Source: Planctomycetota bacterium (lineage in GTDB: Bacteria > Planctomycetota > UBA8742 > UBA2392). From it: 64,000 nt of DNA. The notes beneath the pieces are model-generated. The model saw nothing but the letters and a program-made list of their open reading frames with translations. It had not been told where the DNA came from and did not search any database. The stretch covers positions 1,641,489 through 1,705,488 of the forward strand of contig JAOSKM010000001.1 in assembly GCA_027493625.1 (NCBI GenBank), written 5' to 3'. Both the position numbers and the translations under genes were made by a program. Below, piece after piece: positions 1 to 8,546 of this stretch (position 1 is the stretch's first letter; the number at the start of each line of letters is the position of its first letter).

Positions 1-1
1 C

Positions 2-904
2 GTGTGCGGCACACTCACCAGCGAAGCCCTCTACATAGAAGCACGCAACCGCGCCAAGGCCGGCAACCCCGAGAAGCTGGACCTGCGCGGGGCCTTCGTG
101 CACGAGGGTGCCAACACCCTGGATCGCATGGCCGAAGCCTTCGGCCTGCGCGGCCCCACGCTCAGCTTCATGACCGCCTGCAGCAGCGCCGCCAACGCTA
201 TCGGCCTGGCGGCGGACGCGATCCGCGCCGGGCGCGCCGAAGTGATGCTGGCTGGCGGCGCGGACAGCCTGTCGCGCATCGCCTTCAACGGTTTCTGCAG
301 CCTGAAGGTGGTAAGCCCGGACGGGCCGCGCCCCTTTGACCGCGAGCGCCAGGGCATGATGGTAGGTGAAGGCGCCGGCATGCTGGTGCTGGAGTCAGCC
401 GCGCGCGCCAAGGCGCGCGGCGTCAAGGTGCTTGCCTGGCTCAGCGGCTACGGCCACTCCTGCGACGCGCACCACCTGACCGCGCCGCACCCCGAGGGCA
501 AGGGCGCCATCGCCGCCATGCGCGAAGCGCTTGAAATGGCGGGTTTGCAGCCGTCAGACATCGGCTACATCAACGCCCACGGCACGGCCACGCTGGACAA
601 CGACCGCACGGAAGCGCGCGCGATCAGCGGCGTGTTCGGCGATGGCGCTGTGCCGGTCAGCAGCACCAAGCGCTTTTTCGGGCACACGCTGGCGGCGGCC
701 GGCGGCATCGAAGCAGTGGTTTCGGTGTGGGCGCTGCGGCACAAGCTGCTGCCCGCCAACCTGGGCCTGCGCGCGCCGCTGGAAGATGCCAAGCTGGACC
801 TGGTGGCCGAAAACCGCGGCGCACCGGGTTTGCGGCACGTGCTGTCGAACAGTTTCGGCTTTGGCGGCAACAACGCAGCGCTGGTTTTCACGGAGGCAGA
901 GTGA
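2..904 (+). CDS. Beta-ketoacyl synthase (KS-alpha/FabF-like), 5' truncated
   Basis: C-terminal 300 residues of a condensing enzyme; the start lies outside the window. The Cys-His-His triad is present: nucleophile Cys in TACSSA (codon 179-181), His in AHGTAT (578-580) and His in FGHTLAAAGG (683-685), plus the C-terminal glycine-rich SNSFGFGGNN. It should catalyse decarboxylative Claisen condensation of acyl and malonyl thioesters on an acyl carrier protein in the cytoplasm. The stop overlaps the next start by one base (TGATG), so it is translationally coupled to the GxxExxY gene, and a degenerate ketosynthase follows. That pairing suggests a polyketide, aryl-polyene or unusual fatty-acid cluster extending upstream rather than housekeeping FabF; this is inference. 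Confidence 0.9.
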   Translation: MCGTLTSEALYIEARNRAKAGNPEKLDLRGAFVHEGANTLDRMAEAFGLRGPTLSFMTACSSAANAIGLAADAIRAGRAEVMLAGGADSLSRIAFNGFCSLKVVSPDGPRPFDRERQGMMVGEGAGMLVLESAARAKARGVKVLAWLSGYGHSCDAHHLTAPHPEGKGAIAAMREALEMAGLQPSDIGYINAHGTATLDNDRTEARAISGVFGDGAVPVSSTKRFFGHTLAAAGGIEAVVSVWALRHKLLPANLGLRAPLEDAKLDLVAENRGAPGLRHVLSNSFGFGGNNAALVFTEAE

Positions 905-1308
905 TGGACCCCCAGCGCCAGCAACAGTTGAACTGGCTGTTCGAGCAGGTGTTCATTGCGGCGCAGCGCGTGCATGACGCGCTCGGGCGAGGCCTGCCCG
1001 GGCCGACCTACCTGAGCTGCCTGGCCTACGAGCTGGGGCAGGCCGGACGCAAGGTGCAGCGCGACGTCGCCGTGCCGATCATCTATGGCCAGCACCGTGT
1101 CGATAAAGGCGCGCAGATCGACCTGGTGGTGGACAGCCTGGTTGCGGTGCGGGTGCACAGCATCGAGAACCTGACGCAGTTCCAGGACCAGGAGATGCAG
1201 ACACTGCTGCGGGTTTCCGGACTGCCGCTGGGAATCGTGATCAACTTCAGCGTACCCAGCGTGAGGGGCGCAACGCACCGGATCATGAACCCGGCGCCGA
1301 GAGTGTAA
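904..1308 (+). CDS. GxxExxY protein
   Basis: A 134-residue protein of the GxxExxY family, function not established. The family layout is visible: N-terminal helix with VHDALGRGLPGPTY, the mid segment ending QIDLVVDSLVAVRVHSIENL (family: DllV...viVElK), and a C-terminal SGLPLGIVINFSVPSVRG (family: G.liNF). The name-giving Glu is replaced: GLPGPTY stands where GpGllEsaY is usual. The fold resembles PD-(D/E)XK nucleases in its middle part, but the ElK motif reads RVH, so nuclease activity is doubtful. The ATG at 904 overlaps the TGA of the upstream ketosynthase, which fixes the start; longer in-frame starts would run far into that gene. Confidence 0.8.
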   Translation: MDPQRQQQLNWLFEQVFIAAQRVHDALGRGLPGPTYLSCLAYELGQAGRKVQRDVAVPIIYGQHRVDKGAQIDLVVDSLVAVRVHSIENLTQFQDQEMQTLLRVSGLPLGIVINFSVPSVRGATHRIMNPAPRV

Positions 1309-1440
1309 CGATTTTGGATTTTCGATTTTGGATTTTGGATTGAACTGCATGGGGCACACGGGGACACGAAGGCACAGAGAAGGGCATTTCTTCGTGGCTT
1401 GGTGGCTTTGTGTGCGTTTCAGCTTCCGCGAGACCTTTGG
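1309..1440. repeat. Degenerate intergenic repeat (CACGAAG/CTTCGTG type)
   Basis: The gap contains three near-copies of TTTTGGATT (about 1314-1342), then a CACGGGGACACGAAGG arm and an opposing TTCTTCGTGGCTTGGTGG arm (about 1358-1415) that can fold imperfectly. The same word family recurs at 2620-2697 and about 2780-2818. No coding potential; probably a relic of a mobile palindromic repeat. Confidence 0.5.
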
Positions 1441-2559
1441 ATGGGCGTAGTCGTCACAGGCATCGGCGTCGTCTCCGCGCTCGGCCCTAACGCCGCGGCG
1501 TTCCGGCGTGGGTTGCTGGATGGCTCAAACGCCTGCGCGCTGCACGGGTTTGAACGCTTCGACGGCAGCGTCGTGAATGCGCCCGCCTACATGGCTGTGC
1601 CCGCCGAGCCCGAGGGGCTGATCGAGCCGCGCAAGCTGCGGCGCATGTTCCGGCTGGCGCGCATGAGCGCCGTGGCCGCGCGCCAGGCCCTGAAGCACGC
1701 CGAGCTGGAACCGGCTTCACTTGACTCGTCAAGACTCGGCGTGGTGTTCGGCACCAGCTTCGGCGCCATGGAGCCCACACAGAAGTTCGTCGATTCCTGG
1801 ATCGACAACGGCGAGGCCGCAGCCAGCCCCCTGCAGTTCATGAACAGCGTGCACGGCATCCTGGCCAGCCAGATCGCGCTGGACATCAACGCCACAGGCG
1901 TGAATTTGACCTGCGCCCAGCGGGACATCTGCTTCGAGGCGGCTCTCGATACCGCCGTGAACCTGCTTGATGCGCGGCGTGCCGACGTGCTGCTGGTGGG
2001 CGGCGCCGACGAGGTCACGCCGATGCTGCACGAGTTCGGCTCGCACACCGGCCAGCTGGTGCTTCCGGACGTGCCCGGCCTCGACCCCTGGGGTGCGAGG
2101 CGCGGCGTGGTGCCCGGCGACGGCGCCGCGGTGTTCGTGCTCGAGCGTGATGACAGCCCGCGCCGAGCTTTGGCGCGCGTGGCCGCCAGCCGCGTCGGCC
2201 GTCACGACCAGGGCGGGCCCAACCTGGCCGTGGAACTGGCCGAGGCCGCCCGGCCGGATCTCGTCACCACCAACCGCGACGGCGGCGCACGCTGCGCCCG
2301 CCTGAACGACCGTCAGCAGGCAGAGCTGGGGCTGCACGTGCCGGCCGTCAGCCACCGCGGCAACTTCGGCACCTGGCCGGCTGCGGGTGCTGTGCAGTTT
2401 GCGGCCAACGTGCTGATGCTGAGCAACGGCGAATTTTACATGCCGCTCGCGGGCGGCAGGCCGGTGGAGTTGAAGGCCGAGGCGCCAAAGGCGATCCTGC
2501 ACAACGCCCCCAGCATAAGCGGCAGCCACGCGGCCTATGTGCTGGCGGTTTCCGACTGA
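1441..2559 (+). CDS. Ketosynthase-like protein lacking the catalytic triad (KS-beta/chain-length-factor-like)
   Basis: A 372-residue thiolase-fold protein starting MGVVVTGIGVVSALGPN at an ATG that opens the conserved KS N-terminus (upstream in-frame starts add only unrelated residues). The family scaffold is retained (GVVFGTSFGAMEPT, LLVGGADEVTPMLHE, GDGAAVFVLE), but every active-site position is changed. The nucleophile loop reads LTCAQRDICFEAAL with Gln at residue 160; the HGTGT loop reads NRDGGARCARLND; the GHTLGAAG loop reads RGNFGTWPAAGAVQ. Loss of the triad with Gln near the nucleophile site is the hallmark of KS-beta or chain-length factors, which pair with an active KS-alpha, here the gene at 2-904. 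Heterodimer formation is inferred. Confidence 0.75.
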   Translation: MGVVVTGIGVVSALGPNAAAFRRGLLDGSNACALHGFERFDGSVVNAPAYMAVPAEPEGLIEPRKLRRMFRLARMSAVAARQALKHAELEPASLDSSRLGVVFGTSFGAMEPTQKFVDSWIDNGEAAASPLQFMNSVHGILASQIALDINATGVNLTCAQRDICFEAALDTAVNLLDARRADVLLVGGADEVTPMLHEFGSHTGQLVLPDVPGLDPWGARRGVVPGDGAAVFVLERDDSPRRALARVAASRVGRHDQGGPNLAVELAEAARPDLVTTNRDGGARCARLNDRQQAELGLHVPAVSHRGNFGTWPAAGAVQFAANVLMLSNGEFYMPLAGGRPVELKAEAPKAILHNAPSISGSHAAYVLAVSD

Positions 2560-2619
2560 CAACTACATGAACCTCAAATGCCCAAGTCAGTGCGAAGATC
2601 GAAAAGCAACTACGATAAA

Positions 2620-2697
2620 CCACGAAGGGCCACTAAGGGCCACCAAGTTGACCAAGGTTGGAGGCAGTCCTTCGTGGCCGTTAGTGGCCCTTTGTGG
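2620..2697. repeat. 23-bp inverted repeat (hairpin)
   Basis: Arms 2620-2642 (starts CCACGAAGGGCCACTAAGG) and 2675-2697 match at 21 of 23 positions around a 32-nt loop. It lies between the KS-beta gene and the prenyltransferase. It may act as a factor-independent barrier or be a mobile palindrome; no T-tract follows. Confidence 0.7.
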
Positions 2698-2718
2698 CTA
2701 ACAGCGTTTTGCAGTTGT

Positions 2719-2756
2719 CAGTAATGCAGGCCACAATCAGTAAAGCAGGCCACAAT
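2719..2756. repeat. 19-bp tandem duplication
   Basis: CAGTAATGCAGGCCACAAT (2719-2737) is followed immediately by CAGTAAAGCAGGCCACAAT (2738-2756), one mismatch. It sits about 80 bp before the prenyltransferase start, where it could be a regulator-binding pair, or simply a replication slip. Confidence 0.7.
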
Positions 2757-2836
2757 AGGAAGCATCGCGGAACGCGTTTCGTGCGCAGTCTTTTGTGCTT
2801 TTGTGTTTTCGTGGCCCCCAATGCTTTACTGACAGC

Positions 2837-3928
2837 ATGAACAGCCCGATCAAGCTGATCAAAACATACGCCAGCTTCGTGAAGCTGGCGCACACGGTGT
2901 TCGCGCTTCCCTTCGCGATGGTGGGCATGCTGGCGGCCTACGCCGTGCCGACGGGCTACCTGTACATCTTCCCCGGCCCCAACGACACCGGCAACTACGC
3001 CGGCAGCTTCGACCAGCATGTGCCGTTTCTGTGGACGACGCTGCTATTGATCCTGCTCTGCATGGTCGGCGCGCGCAGCTTTGCCATGGCGGTCAACCGC
3101 ATCCTTGACCGCAAGATCGACGCCAAGAACCCGCGCACGGCCGTGCGTGAACTGCCCTCCGGCGCGATGACGCTGACGCAGGCCTGGGTGTTCGCCATCG
3201 GCATGGCTGCGCTGTACTTCGGAGTGTGTTTCGGATTGGGACGCGTAGTGTTCTACCTGAGCCCGATCCCAATCGCATTGATGGCGCTTTACCCGCTCAC
3301 CAAGAGGTTCACATGGATGTGCCACCTGGTGCTTGGCGCAAGCCTGGGCCTGGCGCCTGTGGGCGCCTGGGTCGCCGTTCGCGGCTTCTTTGTCGACAAG
3401 GGCATGCCGGTGCAGTACTGGGTTGTCCTTCTTGCAGACCTCGTTGGCGAATGGGAAATGGGCGGAGGCTGGACCGGGCTGGGCTGGCAGGCCGTTTCCG
3501 AGCCGCTGCCCTGGCTGCTGGGCGGGGGAGTGCTGCTTTGGGTGGCGGGCTTTGACGTGATCTATGCCCTGCAGGACGACGAGTTCGACCGCGAGCACAG
3601 GCTGAAGTCCATCCCCGCGCGCTTCGGCCGGCGCGGCGCGTTGTGGATCAGCCGTGCCATGCACGCCGCCAGCGCGGCGCTGTTCTTCGCCTTCGTATGG
3701 GTGCTGCTGCACCCGGCGCCCGTGGGCGGCATGGATACCCGCCAGTACACCCAGGTGGCCGAATGGGTGTGGGCCGCGCCCTGCGTGATGCTGGCCGGCA
3801 TGCTGTACCAACATTCGCTGGTGAAGCCCAACGACCTGTCGCGCGTGAACCTCGCCTTTTTCACCGTAAACGGCGTGATCAGCGTGGCCTTCGGCGCGGT
3901 GTTCTTCGCGGCCTGGCTCACCAGCTAG
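2837..3928 (+). CDS. UbiA-family polyprenyltransferase (MqnP/UbiA-like)
   Basis: A 363-residue integral membrane prenyltransferase. Both Asp-rich motifs for Mg-diphosphate binding are visible: NRILDRKID (N87, D91, D95) and DVIYALQDDEFD (D240-D251), each followed by a loop and hydrophobic helices; about eight or nine membrane segments. It transfers a polyprenyl chain to an aromatic acid in quinone synthesis. Enzymes of this type without a ubiquinone pathway usually serve menaquinone synthesis by the futalosine route (MqnP), which fits an anaerobe-like or planctomycete host, but no pathway partner is in the window. Start chosen at ATG 2837 (MNSPIKLIKTYASFVKL), the family N-terminus. Confidence 0.85.
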   Translation: MNSPIKLIKTYASFVKLAHTVFALPFAMVGMLAAYAVPTGYLYIFPGPNDTGNYAGSFDQHVPFLWTTLLLILLCMVGARSFAMAVNRILDRKIDAKNPRTAVRELPSGAMTLTQAWVFAIGMAALYFGVCFGLGRVVFYLSPIPIALMALYPLTKRFTWMCHLVLGASLGLAPVGAWVAVRGFFVDKGMPVQYWVVLLADLVGEWEMGGGWTGLGWQAVSEPLPWLLGGGVLLWVAGFDVIYALQDDEFDREHRLKSIPARFGRRGALWISRAMHAASAALFFAFVWVLLHPAPVGGMDTRQYTQVAEWVWAAPCVMLAGMLYQHSLVKPNDLSRVNLAFFTVNGVISVAFGAVFFAAWLTS

Positions 3929-4236
3929 GGCTGCAGCAATTCGGCCAACCTGCGGATGTTGCGTGCATTCCTGCCCCAGTCGATACATTGGGTGAAGAGG
4001 GCACAACTGCTGCGAACGCGCAAACCACCATCCGGCTGTGGTTCCAAAAGCACCACCTCGCCCCATGACCAGAAGTTCAGGCCTGCCCGCAAACGCCAGC
4101 GCCACCCAACCGGGCCGATGTTCTCCACCGCGTAGCCCCAACCCAAGGCATTTGCGATTGCGCATATCAACTCCGCTGTCGGCACGGTACGCGGAAACCA
4201 CAGTTCTTCGTGATAGGCAGGAAAGCCGAAAGTCAT
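3925..4236 (-). CDS. Hypothetical 103-residue protein
   Basis: Unrecognised small soluble protein, rich in Trp and Leu, with no signal peptide or membrane segment. It is convergent with the prenyltransferase and shares the palindromic CTAG as both stop codons (3925-3928). Base composition is a little lower in GC than the neighbours. The open frame is clean and its start is followed by a plausible N-terminus (MTFGFPAYHEELWF), but coding status rests only on length and composition. Confidence 0.5.
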   Translation of the reverse strand: MTFGFPAYHEELWFPRTVPTAELICAIANALGWGYAVENIGPVGWRWRLRAGLNFWSWGEVVLLEPQPDGGLRVRSSCALFTQCIDWGRNARNIRRLAELLQP

Positions 4237-4331
4237 GCCGTAAGTCTATCTTGCGGAAAGTCTTATGTCGAAAGTTTGTGACTCCGGCAACACCCGATTT
4301 GCACGCTTTACTCCGGTGTTTCGCTGGTTAG

Positions 4332-5831
<1,500 letters not shown>

Positions 5832-5861
5832 GCTCGGTCACGGAACGAACGGAGAAACGCC

Positions 5862-6253
5862 ATGGCAGGAAGCCCCCTCCCGGACACGGCTACCAGCAGC
5901 AGCCGCAGGGCAACTACCCGCCTCCGGGCGGCTACCCGCAGCAGCAGCCGGGCTATCCGCCACAGGGCGGCGCGATGGGCCACGACCCGTCCGCGCCCTA
6001 CGGCGTTGACCCGCGCACGGGCATTCCGTACTCGGATAAGCAGAAGATGGTGGCTGGCCTGCTGCAGATCCTGCTGGCGGGCTTTGCAGTCGGGCGCTTC
6101 TACACCGGACACGTGGGCATTGCGATCGCGCAGATTGCGGTGACCTGGCTGACCTGCGGCGCCGGCGTGCTGTGGCCCTTCATCGACGGCATTATGATGC
6201 TGACCGGCGATAACGTAACGGACGTGGACGGCCGACCGCTGCGCCCGAACTAA
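5862..6253 (+). CDS. TM2-domain membrane protein with Gln/Pro/Gly/Tyr-rich N-terminus (apparent frameshift)
   Basis: The C-terminal part (clean frame from 5975) is a TM2 domain: GIPYSDKQKMVAGLLQILL, then GRFYTGHVGIAIAQI, a second hydrophobic stretch TWLTCGAGVLWPFIDG and the terminal DVDGR. Upstream in the same frame runs a low-complexity YQQQPQGNYPPPGGYPQQQPG tract with no start codon. The only ATG (5862, good ribosome site) is in another frame. Adding one C to the C5 run at 5873-5877 joins them into a 130-residue protein beginning MAGSPPPGHGY. A similar Q/P/Y/G-rich tail precedes the RDD domain at 7340. The gene lies between atpD and atpC, 12 bp before atpC, so it is very likely co-transcribed with ATP synthase genes. 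Confidence 0.8.
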
Positions 6254-6265
6254 AGACCCAACCAC

Positions 6266-6685
6266 ATGAGCGACGACAAGACACTGCAGGTAGACATCAT
6301 CAGCCCGGAGAGTCCGGTTTACTCCGGCCCGGCCTTGAACATGAGCGCCCAGGCCTGGGACGGCGAGGTCGGCATACTGCCAGGCCACGCGCCCATGGTG
6401 GTCAAGCTGGGCATTGGCGAGGCGCGCGTCACTGACAACTCCGGCCCAGAGCCGAAGGTGCGCCGCTTCGCCATCAAGCAGGGCTACCTGGAGGTCAGCC
6501 ACAACAAGGTGGTGGTGCTGAGTGAAGACGCCAAGGACGTCACCGAGCTCAAGGGCGTAAACCCCGCCGACATCGAGCGCCTGCAGAAGGAAATCACCGA
6601 GGAAACCAACCCGCAGCGCCGCGCCGAGCTGCAGGCCGACCTCGAGTGGCTGCGCTCGTGCGACCGTCTGCTCAAGGCGATGTAG
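6266..6685 (+). CDS. atpC: F0F1 ATP synthase subunit epsilon
   Basis: A 139-residue epsilon subunit: LQVDIISPESPVYSG at the N-terminus, the conserved GEVGILPGHAPMV loop of the beta-sandwich, and a C-terminal helical hairpin (DIERLQKEITEETNPQRRAEL). It couples rotation and regulates F1 ATPase. It follows the TM2 gene by 12 bp and is followed directly by a strong terminator, so it ends the atpD-TM2-atpC transcript. Confidence 0.97.
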   Translation: MSDDKTLQVDIISPESPVYSGPALNMSAQAWDGEVGILPGHAPMVVKLGIGEARVTDNSGPEPKVRRFAIKQGYLEVSHNKVVVLSEDAKDVTELKGVNPADIERLQKEITEETNPQRRAELQADLEWLRSCDRLLKAM

Positions 6686-6704
6686 AATTTTCGGCCGACT
6701 TTGA

Positions 6705-6737
6705 CAGGGACACGCTGCTGCGTGTCCCTGTTTTTTT
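6705..6737 (+). terminator. Rho-independent terminator after atpC
   Basis: Perfect stem CAGGGACACG / CGTGTCCCTG (6705-6730) with a short CTGCTG loop followed by T7 (6731-6737). The T-tract overlaps the stop codon of the convergent DinB-like gene, so it probably works in both directions. The stem belongs to the same GGGACACGC palindrome family seen at 16682-16745. Confidence 0.93.
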
Positions 6738-7206
6738 ACCGCGCCGCCAGCGTCAACACGCGCTTCAACTGCTTGATGTGCGCCTCGACGTGCATCGCCA
6801 TGAAGGCCGCAAGGTCTGCGGCCGTCACGTCGTGGCCCCCGCTGTGCAGCCCTTTGCGGGCCAGGTCTTCCGCCGTGAGTTTCTCGATCAGCGCGGTGTT
6901 GAGCGCCGAAGAAGCGCTGAGCGCGTCCAGCGCCAGCTCGACGTGCAGGCGTCCCCGGCGGTAGAGTCGCACCGAGGCCTGCGTATCCAGGCCCGAAAGC
7001 CGCGGGTAGTCCTCGCACAGGATGCGGCGCAGACGCAACCCCAGCATGGAGTCGACGTCGGCGACATGAAAGGCGATGTCGCGCGGGGACCAGCCCTCCG
7101 GGCCTTCACGCGCGTCCATGCGTTCACTGCGCACGTCGCGCACGGCTTCGATGAATGCTTCAACGGCGCTGATGTAGCGCTCTGCGAGATGTTCGGGATC
7201 AGCCAT
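6736..7206 (-). CDS. DinB-like (DinB_2) protein
   Basis: A 156-residue four-helix-bundle protein of the DinB superfamily. The metal-ligand pattern is visible: His in AFHVADVD after a GWSPRD turn (typical GWSp.ei..Hl.d), and the C-terminal MHVEAHIKQLKR carrying two more His. Members are putative thiol- or metal-dependent enzymes of unclear substrate. It is convergent with atpC, sharing the terminator region, and divergent from the RDD gene at 7340. Confidence 0.8.
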   Translation of the reverse strand: MADPEHLAERYISAVEAFIEAVRDVRSERMDAREGPEGWSPRDIAFHVADVDSMLGLRLRRILCEDYPRLSGLDTQASVRLYRRGRLHVELALDALSASSALNTALIEKLTAEDLARKGLHSGGHDVTAADLAAFMAMHVEAHIKQLKRVLTLAAR

Positions 7207-7339
7207 GATGGTCCATGCTTAACGCAGCGGGCGCCCGGGTCAATCCGGACAGCAGCGTCAGAAAGGGCACATTCGCCGGTGAATTCTGCGGGCATCCTTC
7301 CCGGTGATTTCCTAACATCACCCGCCACAGGAGTTGAGC

Positions 7340-8023
7340 ATGGCGGGCGGCAACTACAACCAGGGGCAGGGCTACAATCCCTATCCGCAGCAACCGAACC
7401 AGTACCCGGCGCAGCCCGGCTATCCGCCGCCGCAGGACTACCCAGGCCAGGGCTATCAACCATACGGCCAGTCTTACCAGCAGCCCTGGCCGCAGGGTTT
7501 TGCCACGCCGCCCGCGCTGCCCACGGAGTGCTTCGGCGGGTTCTGGATCCGCTTCGCGGCTTACTTCATTGACGCGCTGGTGCTTTCGATCCCCAGCCTG
7601 GTGGTAGGCGCGATCGTGCTGACGGCTTTCGGCTTCAGCGCGACCGCACAGTTCGAGATGGGCTTCCAGGCTGAGCTGGCCGCCGGCCGCGACCCCAACC
7701 TGCAGCTCGCGAACAACCTCTCCACGCTGCTGCAGATCCTGCTGGCCTGGGCTTACTACGGCGTCCTGCACAGCCAGAAGGGCGCCACGCTGGGCAAGAT
7801 GGCGCTGGGCTTGCGGGTGGTGGAACAGAACGGCCTGTACCCCAGCTTTGCCCGCGCCACGGGGCGCTATTTCGCGACCATCCTCTCGAGCTGCCTGTGT
7901 CTGATCGGCTACTTCTGGGCTGGCTTCCACCCGCAGAAGCGCGCGCTGCACGACTTGATCGCAGGTACCTGGGTGGTCCGCAAGGAATACGTGAACCCGC
8001 AGCAGACGCAGATCGGACAGTAA
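7340..8023 (+). CDS. RDD-domain membrane protein with Gln/Pro/Tyr/Gly-rich N-terminus
   Basis: A 227-residue protein. Residues 1-about 60 are low-complexity (NYNQGQGYNPYPQQPNQYP and similar); the rest is an RDD domain: GFWIRFAAYFIDALVLSIP with the defining Arg and Asp, a long linker, then a second membrane segment and GATLGKMALGLRVV, ending KRALHDLIAGTWVV. Probably an inner-membrane protein; RDD function is unsettled (transport or sodium export in some cases). The start is ATG 7340, preceded by CAGGAG at 7328-7333; a TTG two codons earlier is less likely. Confidence 0.85.
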   Translation: MAGGNYNQGQGYNPYPQQPNQYPAQPGYPPPQDYPGQGYQPYGQSYQQPWPQGFATPPALPTECFGGFWIRFAAYFIDALVLSIPSLVVGAIVLTAFGFSATAQFEMGFQAELAAGRDPNLQLANNLSTLLQILLAWAYYGVLHSQKGATLGKMALGLRVVEQNGLYPSFARATGRYFATILSSCLCLIGYFWAGFHPQKRALHDLIAGTWVVRKEYVNPQQTQIGQ

Positions 8024-8123
8024 GCGAGTCGCGGAATCGTTGCTGCAGAGTCGGCAGGCACCGGAACAATACGGGATCACAAGTCGCCCGCTCAAAGTTG
8101 CCGACGCGGCGCGATCCCCCATG

Positions 8124-8453
8124 CAGTGGTGCGGACATTCCTGTCCGCGCGTACAAAGGCCCAACGCCAGGACGCCAAGAACGCCACGGCCTTTACGTTG
8201 CTTGCCTGTCTGCCGGCCGGACATTGAACCACCACGCAAGGGCCGTGGCGCGCCCCTGCGCCCGGGCTTTGCATAAAAGTGGTTCGCGAATTCCGTTCAG
8301 CCCTTAGCGCCTCCGCGCCCCCGCGTGGCAATTGCCGTAAACTACAACTGCGTATGCCACGCGGGGGCGGGAAGACGCCAAGAGTCTTCCCAACTTCGAA
8401 TGCTGTTCGTGTCCAGGGTCGTTGCAGCGCGCACGGGAATGTCCGCGCCACTG
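8124..8453. repeat. 330-bp palindromic intergenic element (MITE-like)
   Basis: This 523-bp gap (8024-8546) has no credible gene. Outer arms 8124-8149 and 8428-8453 are inverted copies (23 of 26 match). The left arm contains the self-complementary GCGGACATTCCTGTCCGC (8131-8148). Inside is a perfect 15-bp inverted repeat, CGCCCCCGCGTGGCA (8316-8330) with 8355-8369, and an AACGCCAGGACGCCAAG tract near 8163. No transposase. The last part (8480-8510) has two AACTGGTAA words. Confidence 0.65.
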
Positions 8454-8546
8454 GAGAGCTGAATGCCCCCGCAGCCGCCAACTGGTAACTGAGAATTGCT
8501 AACTGGTAAGTCGCTGTTCAGTCCGCAGTACTGAAGCGGATGGGCC

